Counted from the first letter of the stretch, positions 1-10,300 are shown. The stretch is 64,000 bases of DNA from Streptomyces sp. Mut1 (GCF_030719295.1 NZ_CP120997.1:5281501-5345500), one strand, 5' to 3'. Numbers and translations are program-made. The notes: generated by a model from the letters alone, not told the origin.

Positions 1-2
1 CC

Positions 3-398
3 ACCGTCACCGAGCTCATCGACTACGAGGCCTTCTGCGGCGTCGTGTCCGAGGAGGCCCAGGAGGCGGCTGCCGGTTCCACGATCACTCCGAAGCAGCT
101 CAAGGAGTGGATCGACGCCGACGAGAAGATCGAGATCATCGACGTCCGAGAGCCGAACGAGTACGAGATCGTCGCGATCCCGGGCTCCCGGCTGGTCCCG
201 AAGAACGAGTTCCTGATGGGCAACGCCCTCCAGGACCTCCCGCAGGACCGGCGCATCGTCCTGAACTGCAAGACGGGTGTCCGCAGTGCGGAGGTCCTCG
301 CGGTCCTCAAGTCGGCGGGCTTCGCCGACGCGGTCCACGTGGGCGGCGGCGTGATCGGCTGGGTCAACCAGATCGAGCCCGAGAAGCCGGTCTACTAG
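3..398 (+). CDS. moeZ: MoeZ-type adenylyltransferase/sulfurtransferase, C-terminal part
   Basis: This is the 3' end of a gene that begins before the window; the open frame runs from base 3. It holds the last stretch of the ThiF-like adenylation domain (LIDYEAFCG is typical of the MoeB/MoeZ end) followed by a rhodanese domain. The catalytic rhodanese cysteine is visible in NCKTGVRSAEVL. MoeZ proteins activate the C-terminal glycine of ubiquitin-like sulfur carriers (MoaD, CysO, ThiS type) and load sulfur onto it. It fits the moaE gene further along the window. The stop is followed at once by a strong hairpin shared with the convergent peptidase gene. Confidence 0.92.
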   Translation, partial: TVTELIDYEAFCGVVSEEAQEAAAGSTITPKQLKEWIDADEKIEIIDVREPNEYEIVAIPGSRLVPKNEFLMGNALQDLPQDRRIVLNCKTGVRSAEVLAVLKSAGFADAVHVGGGVIGWVNQIEPEKPVY

Positions 399-411
399 AA
401 CGGCGCTTCGA

Positions 412-448
412 AAGGGGGCCGGTCCGCGTCATGCGGGCCGGCCCCCTT
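412..448. terminator. Bidirectional terminator between moeZ and the S33 peptidase
   Basis: A perfect 11-bp inverted repeat (AAGGGGGCCGG and its complement) with a 15-nt loop lies between the two convergent stop codons. It has no long T tract, as is usual in Streptomyces. Confidence 0.8.
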
Positions 449-463
449 CGTCGTGCCCGGGGA

Positions 464-2044
464 CTACGAACAGGTGGTGCCGTCCGCCGGGACCTTGCCG
501 TCCAGGAAGTACGCGTCCACGGCCGAGGTGACGCAGCTGTTGCCGCCGTAGGCGCCGTGCCCCTCGCCCTTGTTGGAGAGCAGGACGCCGACGCCCTTGC
601 CCAGCTCGTCCGCCATCCTGCGCGCACCCTCGTACGGTGTCGCCGGGTCGCCCGTCGTCCCCACGACCAGGATCGGACCGGCTCCCGGGGCGCTCGCCTC
701 GGGCGTGTCGTGCTCGCCCTCCACCGGCCAGCCGGAACACCAGCCGGCCGTGTCCCAGGCCAGGAACGGACCGAAGACCGGAGACAGCTTCTCGAACTCG
801 GGCAGCAGCGCCTTCGCCTCGGCCGCCGTGGGCCTGGCCCTGCTGTCCGCGCAGGAGATGGCCCGCTGGGAGTGGCTCTCGGTGTCGTAGTGCCCGTTCT
901 CGTCGCGGCCGTTGTACGAGTCGGCGAGTCGCAGCAGCGTGGCGCCGCTGCCGTTCTCCGCCTCGTCCAGGGCCCGGGTGAGGGTCGGCCAGCTGCTCTT
1001 GGAGTAGAGGGGGAGCACGATGCCGGTGATCGCCAGCGACTCGTTGAGCTCGCGGTCGGTGCCGGTGGGCAGCGGTTCGGCGTCGATCCGCTTCAGCAGG
1101 GCGGCGATGCGCCGCGTCGCGGCCTTCGGGTCCTGGCCGCGGTCCTTGAAGTAGTTCTCCAGCGCCCGCTGGAAGCCGGTCGCCTGGTTGCGGGCGTGCC
1201 CGGTGGTGTCCGCGGTCGGGTCGACCACCGCGTCGAAGACCGTACGCCCCACGTTCGCCGGGAAGAGGTGGGCGTAGGTGCCGCCCAGCTCGGTGCCGTA
1301 CGACATGCCGAAGTAGGTCAGCTTCCGGTCGCCGAGGACCTCGCGGACCAGGTCCATGTCGCGGGCGGCGTTCGTCGTGCCGACGTACGGGAGGACCTTG
1401 CCCGACAGGCGTGCGCAGCCGGCTCCGAAGGCGGCGCCGTCCTTCATGAACTCGGCCTGCTCGGCCGCCGTGTCCGGGGTCATGTCGACGTCCCGGTAGG
1501 CGTCCTCCTGCTCCTTGTCGTCGCGGCACCGCACCCCGGCGCTCCCGGCGACCCCGCGCGGGTCGAAGCCCACCAGGTCGTAGCGGGTGTTGAGGGTGGT
1601 GTACGAGGCGGCGGCGCGCGGCAGTATCGAGACGCCCGAGCCGCCGGGCCCGCCGAAGTTGAACAGCATGGAGCCCAGGCGCCGGCCCTTGTCGCGGGCC
1701 TCCTTGCGGACCAGGGCGATGCCGATCGTGTCGCCCCGGGGCTTCGCGTAGTCCAGCGGCACCCTTACCTCGGCGCAGCGCCACTCCGCTCCCGGGGCGC
1801 TGCCGCCCTTGGGGGCCTCGCAGCGCTTCCAGTCCAGGTGCTGGGAGGTGAGCGACGTGGGCAGGGCCGGCAGCCCGTCCGCGGCGGACGGACGGGCGGC
1901 GGACGGCGAGGCGGCCGAAGAGGCCGTGCCACCGTCCGCCGCCTTGCCCGGCTTGTCGTCCGAACCGTCCTCGCAGCCCGCGAGCACCCCCGTCAGGAGC
2001 AGTGCGGCGGCGGCGAGTGCCCCGGCCCGTGCGTGTGCGACCAC
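464..2044 (-). CDS. Secreted alpha/beta-hydrolase lipoprotein, TAP/S33 peptidase family
   Basis: The product has 526 residues and starts at a GTG about 9 nt after GGGGAGG. The N-terminus is a lipoprotein signal (hydrophobic stretch, then lipobox LAGC), so it should be anchored outside the membrane. The nucleophile elbow is GMSYG in a YFGMSYGTELGG context. The C-terminal TAP-like domain carries the probable acid and histidine of the triad in GTTGDPATPY and GEGHGAYGG. Relatives are tripeptidyl and proline-type aminopeptidases (Tap, SlpD, SlpE) that trim extracellular peptides. The next upstream gene is a close paralogue on the same strand, so the pair arose by tandem duplication. The substrate cannot be told from sequence. 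Confidence 0.85.
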   Translation of the reverse strand: MVAHARAGALAAAALLLTGVLAGCEDGSDDKPGKAADGGTASSAASPSAARPSAADGLPALPTSLTSQHLDWKRCEAPKGGSAPGAEWRCAEVRVPLDYAKPRGDTIGIALVRKEARDKGRRLGSMLFNFGGPGGSGVSILPRAAASYTTLNTRYDLVGFDPRGVAGSAGVRCRDDKEQEDAYRDVDMTPDTAAEQAEFMKDGAAFGAGCARLSGKVLPYVGTTNAARDMDLVREVLGDRKLTYFGMSYGTELGGTYAHLFPANVGRTVFDAVVDPTADTTGHARNQATGFQRALENYFKDRGQDPKAATRRIAALLKRIDAEPLPTGTDRELNESLAITGIVLPLYSKSSWPTLTRALDEAENGSGATLLRLADSYNGRDENGHYDTESHSQRAISCADSRARPTAAEAKALLPEFEKLSPVFGPFLAWDTAGWCSGWPVEGEHDTPEASAPGAGPILVVGTTGDPATPYEGARRMADELGKGVGVLLSNKGEGHGAYGGNSCVTSAVDAYFLDGKVPADGTTCS

Positions 2045-2111
2045 GTGTGCGTACCTCCCCGTAGAGCCCTGCCGTCCGGCAGTTCGCCCATGGTAGGCGC
2101 GCGGCAGGGGC

Positions 2112-3713
2112 CTATCCGCAGACCGTTCCGGCGGCCGGGACCCTGCCGTCCAGCAGATAGCCGCCCACCGCCTTCTGCACGCAGGCGTCGCCGCTGTTGT
2201 ACGCGCCGTGCCCCTGCCCCTTGTACGTCATCTCCACACCGACGCCCTCGCCCAGCTCCTCGGCCATCGCCCTGGCGCCCGCATACGGGGTCGCCGGGTC
2301 ACCGGTGTTGCCGATGACCAGCACGGGGGCCGAGCCGGGAGCGCTGACGTCAGGGGTCTTCCAGGTACCCTTCGCGGGCCAGTCGGTGCAGCCCATCAGG
2401 CCCCAGCCCAGGTAGTCGCCGAAGACCGGAGACGCCTCCCGGAAGGCGGGCAGCTTCGCCTTCGTCTGCTCCAGGGTGAACCGCTCCCGGGAGTCGGCAC
2501 AGCTGATCGCGGTGTAGGCGGCGGCCGAATTGTCGTAGCGCCCGTCCTCGGAGCGGCCGTTGAGGGAGTCGGCGAGGGCCAGGAGCAGCGAGCCGTTCCC
2601 GCCGTCGGCCTCGTCCACACCCTGTTCGAGGAGCGGCCAGGTCTCCTTGGAGTAGAGGGCGGCCGCGATGCCGGTGGTGGCCTGGGTCTGCGTCAGCCTG
2701 CGGGAGCCGATGCCCTTGACGGGCTTCTTCTCCAGCCGGTCGAGCAGATCGACGATGCCCTGCTCGATCTCCTTCCGGTCGGAGCCGGGCAGCTTGCAGG
2801 CGTCGCCCCGGTCCGCGCAGTCCTTCGCGAAGTTGTCCAGGGCGAGCTGGAAGCCCTTGGCCTGGCCGAGCGAGGACTGCTCGGCGTCCTCGGTCGGGTC
2901 GACCACCGCGTCCAGCACCGCCCTGCCCACGTTCTTGGGGAACAGGTGCGCGTAGACGCCGCCGAGTTCGGTGCCGTACGAGATGCCGAAGTAGTGGAGC
3001 CGGTCGTCGCCGAGTACCTGGCGCATCAGGTCCATGTCGCGGGCGGCGTTGGTGGTGCCGACGTACGGGAGCTGTTCGCCGGACCTCTTCTCGCAGGCGG
3101 CGGCGTACTCCTTGGTGTCCTTGACGAACGCCTTCTCCTCCGCCGCGTCGTCCGGCGTGCCGTCCTCCTGGTAGCGCGCGTCCAGCTGCTTGTCGGTCTC
3201 GCACTCCACCCCGTCGCTGTTCCCCACCCCGCGCGGGTCGAAGCTCACCAGGTCGTAGCGGGCGCGCAGCTTGTCGTACTGGGTGCCGAACGCGGGCAGG
3301 GTGGCGACGCCCGAGCCGCCGGGGCCGCCGAAGTTGAAGATGAGCGAGCCGATCCGCTTCTTCTCGTTGATCGCCCCGGCGCGGATGAGGGCCAGCTCGA
3401 TGGTGTCGCCGTCGGGCTTCGCGTAGTCGAGGGGGGCCTTCATCGAGGCGCACTCCCAGGCGGCCCCGCCGGGCAGCGGGGAGGGCGCTTTTCCGCCGCC
3501 CTGTGCCTGGGAAGGGGCGGGGCACTTCTTCCACGTCAGTTTCTGGGCGGCGAGGCCGGACGGGCTGCCGGTGGCGGCGTTCGCCGCGCGCGGCGGGCTG
3601 GTCGAGCGGTCGGCCGCGTCCTTGTCACCGCCGTTCGCACAGCCGGAGAGGGGGAGCAGCACGGTCACGGTGGCGGCGAGCGCCGCGGCGCGCAGGGCAG
3701 GGGAGGTCCTCAT
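2112..3713 (-). CDS. Secreted alpha/beta-hydrolase lipoprotein, TAP/S33 peptidase family (paralogue)
   Basis: The product has 533 residues with a lipoprotein signal ending in lipobox LSGC. The architecture matches the next gene downstream: GISYG nucleophile elbow, GNTGDPATPYAGA and GQGHGAYNSG motifs, and conserved cysteine pairs typical of the exported TAP branch. It is probably an extracellular exopeptidase attached to the membrane by lipid. The gap to its paralogue is only 67 bp, so the two may be co-transcribed. A GGAG lies only 2 nt before the ATG, which makes the ribosome site unusual. No better upstream start was seen. Confidence 0.85.
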   Translation of the reverse strand: MRTSPALRAAALAATVTVLLPLSGCANGGDKDAADRSTSPPRAANAATGSPSGLAAQKLTWKKCPAPSQAQGGGKAPSPLPGGAAWECASMKAPLDYAKPDGDTIELALIRAGAINEKKRIGSLIFNFGGPGGSGVATLPAFGTQYDKLRARYDLVSFDPRGVGNSDGVECETDKQLDARYQEDGTPDDAAEEKAFVKDTKEYAAACEKRSGEQLPYVGTTNAARDMDLMRQVLGDDRLHYFGISYGTELGGVYAHLFPKNVGRAVLDAVVDPTEDAEQSSLGQAKGFQLALDNFAKDCADRGDACKLPGSDRKEIEQGIVDLLDRLEKKPVKGIGSRRLTQTQATTGIAAALYSKETWPLLEQGVDEADGGNGSLLLALADSLNGRSEDGRYDNSAAAYTAISCADSRERFTLEQTKAKLPAFREASPVFGDYLGWGLMGCTDWPAKGTWKTPDVSAPGSAPVLVIGNTGDPATPYAGARAMAEELGEGVGVEMTYKGQGHGAYNSGDACVQKAVGGYLLDGRVPAAGTVCG

Positions 3714-3783
3714 CGCTCCATGCTGCGGCGGTGCGGGGAGGGGTGCACGGGGTGCCGGTCCAACTGGGTGGCCGGTGCACGGT

Positions 3784-6570
3784 TCAGATCTCGCCCTTGC
3801 GGGTCAGGTGGTTGAAGCAGAGCCAGCCGGGAAGGACCGGCAGCCACAGGGTCATCAGCCGGAACAGCAGCACCGCGGGCGCGGCGACCTCCTTCGGCAG
3901 CCCGACCGCGATCAGACCCAGCGTCAGGGCGCCCTCGACGGCGCCCATGCCGCCGGGCGTGGGGGCGGCCGAGCCCAGCGCGTTGCCGGCGAGGAAGACG
4001 ACCGCGATGCTCGCGTAGCTGAGGTGGGGGGTGTCCGGTCCGCTGAACGCCCGGATCGAGGCGTCCAGGCACATCACGAACACACCGGTCAGCAGCAGCA
4101 TCCCGCCGATGCCGGTGAGCAGCTTCTGCGGCCGCTGCACCACGTCGAGCATGCGCGGGACGACCCCCGCGAACAGCGACCGCACCCGGGTCACCACGAA
4201 CTTGCGCAGGAACGGGATTGCCGTCACCACCAGCACCAGCACGGCGACCGTCAGCAGCCCCGCGATCACGGTCCTGGACGGGGTGAGCGAGGACGGGGTC
4301 TTCTCGGTGCCGGTCAGATAGCCGAAGGCGCCGAGCAGCAGGATGTGACAGCCCAGGCCGAACAGCTGCGAGGCGCCCACACTGGCGACCGCGAGGCCGG
4401 GCCGGACCCCGGAGCGCTGGAGGAAACGGGTGTTCAGCGCGACCCCGCCGACCGCCGCCGGCGCCACGATCTTCACGAACGAACCGGCGACCTGCGCGAG
4501 GACCGTCCTGCCGAACGACACCCGCTCGGGCACGAAGCCCAGCAGGCTCATCGCCGCAGCCACGTAACTGAGCGCCGAGAAGCCGACCGCCGCCGCCACC
4601 CAGCCCCACTCCGCCTGCTCGACCACCGCGCCGAAGTCGGCCTGGGTGACCTGCGAGATCAGGAAGTACGCGGCGATGGCACCGGCGATGAAGCTGAACA
4701 GGGTGCGCGGCTTGATGCGCTCCAGGCGGACCGGCTCGACGGGGGCCTGCGGCCGGATCAGCAGGACCTCCCGGCGGATCTGGGAGAGCAGGTCCTCCTC
4801 GCGCGCCTCCTCCAGCGCGTCGTCCATGGCCCGTTTCTCGGCCTGCTTCTCGGTGCGCAGCGACTTGCGAACGGCCTTGCGGCCCGCGTCCCCTTCGTCG
4901 GGGAGTTCCGCGCCCTCGGCCTTGGCCCGCTTCGCCGCGTCCGAAGCGTCGAGCACGGCCTCGCGCTCGCGCTGCGACCGCTCCCGGGCGAGCCTGCGCA
5001 GATGCGCCCGGGTGGACCGGCTGAGCGCGATCGGCTGGAGCAGCGGCAGGGAATCGGCGACGGCGTCCGGGCCGAGCACGGCGAGCGCGGCGGCCACGGC
5101 CCGCTCGGGGCCCACCCGCAGACCGGTCGTCGTGAGCAGCTGCGCGACGTCCATCCGCAGCACCAGATCACCGGCCGCGATCTCCCCGCCGCGCAGGTCC
5201 GTGACGAACACCTTGCCGAAACGATCCACCAGGATGGCGTCTCCGGTGAGCCTGCGGTGCGCGATCCGGCGCGACTGGAGGGCCTTCACCTGATGCCACG
5301 CGCCGCGGACCACGGCGTCGGTGATCTCGGCGTCCTCCAGGGCGTCCAGGGACCGGCCGCCGATGTGCTCGTAGACCAGCATCACCGCGTCCGGGCCCAG
5401 CTCGGACGTGGCGATCAGCTTGGGCGCGTTGGCCCCGGCGGCGATGGCGGCGTACGCGAGCAGCGCCTCCTGCTCCAGCGCCTGGCGCAGCGACTGGATG
5501 GACCGCCGCTGGGTGATGCCGCGCAGGGTGAGCCTGCGCCACACCCGGTAGAAGAAGCCCTGGGCCTGCTGCTCGCGGTCCACGACCGTCACATCGAGCG
5601 GTGGCCCGTCCTCCAGTGAGACCAGATAGCGCCGCCCCCGGTCGCTCTGGTCGCCGGAGTCGGGCGCGTCCTCGGCCCGCATCGCGGTGACCGGGCGGAA
5701 GCCCACGTGGCGCAGCCCGGCCATCAGGTGCTGCCCGGTCGGGCGGACGTTCGGCGAGCCGACCGCGTACAGCGTGCCGTACGCGACCGTCCAGCCGATC
5801 AGGACCGTCAGGACGATGGAGAACGGGGTGGTGTAGCCGCCGACCAGCATGGCGAACGCGTCGAGCAGCAGCACCACCCACAGCACGACCCGCCAGCGCG
5901 GCCGTCTCGCCATCCCCACCGCCGTCATATAGGCGATCACGGGGGCGAGGTAGCCGTGCACGGGATCGGTCACCGCGTCACCGGGCGTCGGCTGGGTCAG
6001 CGCGTCCTGCACGGTTCCGGAAGCGGACTTGGCGACCCACAGGTCGGTGGCGAGCGTCACGCCGTGCGCCAGCACCGCGGCCAGCACCCCGTCCGCGATC
6101 CGCAGCCCGTCCCGTTTGATCAGCCGCTCGATGGCGAAGGCGACCGGTACCAGGAGCACGGCGATGCTGGAGACCAGCCCGGCCAGCTTGATGAGCAGGT
6201 CGGGGGCCTGTCCGGTGCCCTTGTTGATGTCCTGTTCGAGTCCGGTGGTCGTGCCGTGGGCGAAGGCGGCGACGGAGAACAGCACGACGACCGCCAGCAC
6301 CCCGATGAGCAGGCGCAGCAGGTCGGAGGGGCGGTGCACCCGGGCGGGCAGCAGGGGCTCGTCCCCCGAGACGCGCTCGGTGAGCGCCTCCTCGGAGGTG
6401 GAGAGCGTCGAACCGGCCAGGTGCCCGGAAGAGCCCTCCGCGTCCGTGCCCGGATCCTGCCGGGCCTTGTCCGGGCGTGGCTCGGCGTCGGAGGCGTCGT
6501 CGGCCGCCTTCGGTGGCTGCACGCCCTGCTCCTTCGTCGCCTCTGATTGGTCTTCGTGGTCTCGTATCAC
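3784..6570 (-). CDS. Flippase-like integral membrane protein with internal pseudokinase-like domain
   Basis: The product has 928 residues. Residues about 1-80 are polar and acidic. About 80-275 form a first membrane block. About 310-530 resemble an ABC1/APH-type protein kinase fold. About 620-928 form a second membrane block of the lysylphosphatidylglycerol-synthase/flippase type (PF03706, as in MprF and YbhN). In the kinase-like part the catalytic loop reads IAHRRLTGDAILV, where the HRD aspartate is replaced by Arg. The metal-binding position reads TDLRGGE, and no clear VAIK lysine is seen. Catalysis is therefore doubtful, and a lipid-binding or scaffolding role is an inference. Polytopic, predicted in the cytoplasmic membrane; lipid transport is likely, substrate unknown. 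Confidence 0.75.
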   Translation of the reverse strand: MIRDHEDQSEATKEQGVQPPKAADDASDAEPRPDKARQDPGTDAEGSSGHLAGSTLSTSEEALTERVSGDEPLLPARVHRPSDLLRLLIGVLAVVVLFSVAAFAHGTTTGLEQDINKGTGQAPDLLIKLAGLVSSIAVLLVPVAFAIERLIKRDGLRIADGVLAAVLAHGVTLATDLWVAKSASGTVQDALTQPTPGDAVTDPVHGYLAPVIAYMTAVGMARRPRWRVVLWVVLLLDAFAMLVGGYTTPFSIVLTVLIGWTVAYGTLYAVGSPNVRPTGQHLMAGLRHVGFRPVTAMRAEDAPDSGDQSDRGRRYLVSLEDGPPLDVTVVDREQQAQGFFYRVWRRLTLRGITQRRSIQSLRQALEQEALLAYAAIAAGANAPKLIATSELGPDAVMLVYEHIGGRSLDALEDAEITDAVVRGAWHQVKALQSRRIAHRRLTGDAILVDRFGKVFVTDLRGGEIAAGDLVLRMDVAQLLTTTGLRVGPERAVAAALAVLGPDAVADSLPLLQPIALSRSTRAHLRRLARERSQREREAVLDASDAAKRAKAEGAELPDEGDAGRKAVRKSLRTEKQAEKRAMDDALEEAREEDLLSQIRREVLLIRPQAPVEPVRLERIKPRTLFSFIAGAIAAYFLISQVTQADFGAVVEQAEWGWVAAAVGFSALSYVAAAMSLLGFVPERVSFGRTVLAQVAGSFVKIVAPAAVGGVALNTRFLQRSGVRPGLAVASVGASQLFGLGCHILLLGAFGYLTGTEKTPSSLTPSRTVIAGLLTVAVLVLVVTAIPFLRKFVVTRVRSLFAGVVPRMLDVVQRPQKLLTGIGGMLLLTGVFVMCLDASIRAFSGPDTPHLSYASIAVVFLAGNALGSAAPTPGGMGAVEGALTLGLIAVGLPKEVAAPAVLLFRLMTLWLPVLPGWLCFNHLTRKGEI

Positions 6571-6743
6571 CGGTCACCGCCCGCATGATGGTGGCACGGC
6601 CGACGGACGCAAGGGGGCATCAGGGTGCGATGCGGGGGCGTGCGATGCGCAACATACGCTCCTTTCCCACCACGCGCACGCTGCGTGTGCGCCCGGACAC
6701 GGACCTGCGGGGACTGTCGGTGGCGTACGGCAGGATGGGCACG

Positions 6744-7112
6744 ATGAGTGAACACCCGACGGCCGACGCGCTGCCGGAGTACGCGGAACGCGTGCTCGAC
6801 GTCGCCGATCTGATCCCGCCCGGCCGCGTCATGACCTACGGCGACATCGCGGAGTGGCTGGGCGACGGCGGCCCGCGCCAGGTCGGCCGCGTCATGACGC
6901 TGTACGGGGGAGCGGCGCCCTGGTGGCGCGTGGTGCGCTCGGACGGCGCGCTGCTGCCCGGCCACGAGCTGCGCGCGCTGGACCACTACCGCGAGGAGAG
7001 CACCCCGCTGCGCGAGGCGTCGCGCGGCGCGGAGGGCCACCTCCCGCGCCTGGACATGCGGCGCGCGCGGTGGGACGGCGTGACGGGCGGCGGTGGGGGA
7101 GCTCACACCTGA
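6744..7112 (+). CDS. Alkyltransferase-like (ATL) DNA-binding protein, MGMT fold
   Basis: The product has 122 residues from ATG 6744; an in-frame ATG three codons earlier is possible. The fold is that of O6-methylguanine-DNA methyltransferase, with the MTYGDIAEWLG helix and the GRVM recognition region. At the alkyl-acceptor site the usual PCHR reads PWWRVV, so the reactive cysteine is replaced by tryptophan. In known ATL proteins this change gives a protein that flips and flags O6-alkylguanine for nucleotide excision repair instead of repairing it directly. The gene stands immediately before the helicase-nuclease block, in keeping with a repair role. Confidence 0.85.
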   Translation: MSEHPTADALPEYAERVLDVADLIPPGRVMTYGDIAEWLGDGGPRQVGRVMTLYGGAAPWWRVVRSDGALLPGHELRALDHYREESTPLREASRGAEGHLPRLDMRRARWDGVTGGGGGAHT

Positions 7113-7325
7113 CAGCTTCGGCCATCCGGCGGCGTATCGGGCGGAGCCCGGTCCGTACGGTGTGCGGGAAGCGCGGCCCGGGGCCGGGGCGCGGCCGCCC
7201 GGAGAACGTGACGATCCCCGCAGCCGTCCCGGCGCATTCGCTCCGCGCGCCGGAGTAGCGTCGTCAGTTCGCGGCAGACACCGCGCCCTCACCACCCGTA
7301 CACCCACCAGGACCGGCGATCCCAC

Positions 7326-10300
7326 GTGAGTACCTCCTCCACCACCCGGCACAGTCCTCGCCGTCAGGCACGGCAGGGGACCACGGGTCCGTACCGGCTG
7401 GTGCGCACCCTGCCGGGTTCCGTGGAGCCCCCTCTCCTGGACGCGGCGCAGCGCGCGGTGGTTGACCACCCCGGCGGGCCGCTGCTGGTGCTCGCCGGAC
7501 CCGGTACGGGCAAGACGACCACGCTCGTCGAAGCCGTCGCCGCCCGGATCGCCCGGGGCGCCGACCCGGCGCGCGTGCTGGTCCTCACCTTCAGCCGCAA
7601 GGCCGCCGTCGAACTGCGCGACCGGATGGCGGCCCGGCTCGGCGCCGCCCGGGGACCGCAGGCCACCACCTTCCACTCCTTCTGTTACGCCCTGGTCCGC
7701 GCCCACCAGGACGCCGATCTCTTCGCGGACCCGCTGCGGCTGCTGTCCGGACCCGAGCAGGACGTGACCGTCCGCGATCTGCTGGCCGGCCAGCTCGACC
7801 TGGAGAAGGAGGGCCGTCCGCACATCCGCTGGCCCGACGAGCTGCGGGCCTGCCTGACCACGCGCGGCTTCGCCGACGAGGTGCGCGCGGTGCTCGCCCG
7901 CAGCCGTGAGCTGGGCCTCGGCCCGGACGCCCTCGCGGACTTCGCCCGGCGCACCGGCCGGCCCGACTGGGGCGCCGCCGCCCGCTTCCTCGCCGAATAC
8001 CTCGACGTGCTGGACGCCCAGGGCGTCCTCGACTACGCCGAGCTGGTCCACCGCGCGGTGCTGCTCGCGGAGCGCCCCGAGGTGGCGGCGCTGCTGGCCG
8101 GGAGCTACGACGCGGTGTTCGTCGACGAGTACCAGGACACCGACCCGGCCCAGGTGCGGCTGCTGCACGCGCTGGCCGGCAACCGGGGCGGCGCTCCCGG
8201 GGCCGGCGGCGGGCGCGATCTGATCGCCTTCGGCGACCCCGACCAGTCGATCTACGCGTTCCGGGGCGCCGACGTCAACGGCATCCTCGACTTCCCCGAG
8301 ATCTTCCGGCGCGCGGACGGCGCCCCGGCCCCGGTCGGCGTCCTCACCACCTCGCGCCGCTCCGGCGACCGGCTGCTCGCCGCCACCCGGCTGCTCACCC
8401 GGCGGATGCCGCTCACCCGGCTCCCGTCGGCGAAGGTCCGCGCCCACCGGGAGCTGGGCGCGGTCTTCGAGGGCGGCGGCGTCGAGACGTACACCTACCC
8501 GACCGCCTCCACCGAGCTGGACAATGTCGCCGACCTGCTGCGCCGGGCGCACCTGGAGGACGGGGTGCCGTGGCACGAGATGGCGGTGCTCGTCCGGGCC
8601 GGCGGCCGTACGCTCCCCGCCCTGCGCCGGGCGCTGACCTCGGCGGGCGTTCCCCTGGAGGTGGACGGCGACGACCTGGCCCTGCGCCACGAGCCCGCGG
8701 TGGCCCCCCTCCTGACCGCCCTGCGCGCGGTGGCCGCGGCGGCCCTGGAAGGAGGACCGGCCGAGGAGGGAACCGTCTGGCTCGACACCGAGACCGCCCT
8801 GACCCTGCTCGCCTCACCCCTCGGCTCCATGGACGCCGCCGATCTGCGCCGGCTCGGCCGCGCCCTGCGGGACGAGGAGCGCGCCGCCGGGAACCGGGTG
8901 CCCGCGCCCTCCGGCGAACTGCTGGCCCGCGCGCTCGCCGAACCGGAGCGGCTCGTGGCGCACGATCCGGCGTACGCCCGCGGCGCCCAGCGCCTGGGCG
9001 CGCTGTTGCGCACGGCGCGTGAGCTGCTCGAAGCGGGCGGCACCGCCGAGGAGGCCCTGTGGGCGCTGTGGTCGGGCACCCCGTGGCCGGGCCGGCTGGA
9101 GCGCGCGGCCCTGGGCGGGGGCGCGGGCGGGCGCAACGCCGACCGCGACCTCGACGCGGTCTGCGCCCTGTTCGACACCGCGGCCCGCGCCGAGGAGCGC
9201 ACGGGCGGCCGGGGCGCGCTCAACTTCCTGGAGGAGGTCGACGCCCAGGACATCGCGGCCGACACCCTTTCCCGCCGCTCGGTGCGGCCGGACGCCGTGC
9301 GCCTGATGACCGCCCACCGGTCCAAGGGCCTGGAGTGGCGGATGGTCGTCGTCGCCGGGGTGCAGGAAGGGCTCTGGCCGGACCTGCGGCGCCGCGGCTC
9401 GCTGCTGGAGGCGGACCGGATCGGCCGCGACGGCCTCGCCGAACCCCTCACGCCCGGCGCCCTCCTCGCGGAGGAGCGGCGGCTGTTCTACGTGGCGGCG
9501 ACCCGGGCCCGCGAGCGCCTGGTCGTCACCGCGGTCAAGGCCCCCGCCGACGACGGCGACCAGCCCTCCCGCTTCCTCACCGAGCTGGGCGTCGAACCCC
9601 GGGACGTCACCGGCCGCCCGCGCCGCCCCCTCGCCGTCGCCGCGCTCGTCGCCGAGCTGCGCGCCACGACCGTCGACCCCGCTGCCTCCGACGCCCTGCG
9701 CGAGGAGGCCGCCCGCCGCCTCGCCCGGCTGGCCGCGCTCACCGACGACGAGGGCCGGCCGCTCGTGCCCTCGGCCCACCCGTACCGGTGGTGGGGTCTT
9801 TACGAGCCGACCCGCTCGGCCCTGCCGCTGCGCGACCGGGACCAGCCCGTCGCCCTCTCCGGGAGCGCGCTCGACCAGCTCGCCAACACCTGCGCGCTCC
9901 AGTGGTTCCTGGGCCGCGAGGTGAAGGCCGACGCGCCCGCGACCGCCGCCCAGGGCTTCGGCAACGTCGTCCACGTCCTGGCCGACGAGGTGGCCTCCGG
10001 CCGGACGCCCGCCGATCTGGCCGTCCTGATGGAGCGGCTCGACTCGGTCTGGGACGGGCTGGTCTTCGACGCGCCCTGGAAGTCCGGCCAGGAGAAGGAG
10101 CAGGCGCGGGCCGCCCTCGAACGCTTCCTGCGCTGGCACGTCATGGACCGGGCCGGCCGTACCCCCGTCGCCAGTGAGCACGACTTCGACGTGACGCTGG
10201 AGGCGGGGGAGTTCGCGGTACGCATCCGGGGCTCCATGGACCGCGTGGAGCGGGACGCCGAGGACCGGGCCTACGTGGTCGACTTCAAGACCGGCAAGCA

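Noticed and set aside
107..2317. Long plus-strand open frame opposite the first peptidase gene
   Set aside because: It is an antisense shadow caused by high GC: Arg/Gly/Ala/Pro/Val-rich, no domain, and it covers a clear lipoprotein peptidase gene.
3571..5619. Long plus-strand open frame opposite the flippase-like gene
   Set aside because: Shadow frame; composition is Arg/His/Asp/Gly/Gln-rich without domains.
6660..6700. GC-rich inverted repeat (GCGCACGC/GTGTGCGC) before the ATL gene as an operator
   Set aside because: Short and imperfect in a region where such repeats are common; no supporting promoter element.
7113..7325. Possible small gene between ATL and adnA
   Set aside because: Short frames here have no ribosome site and unlikely composition; nothing supportable was found in this 213-bp gap.
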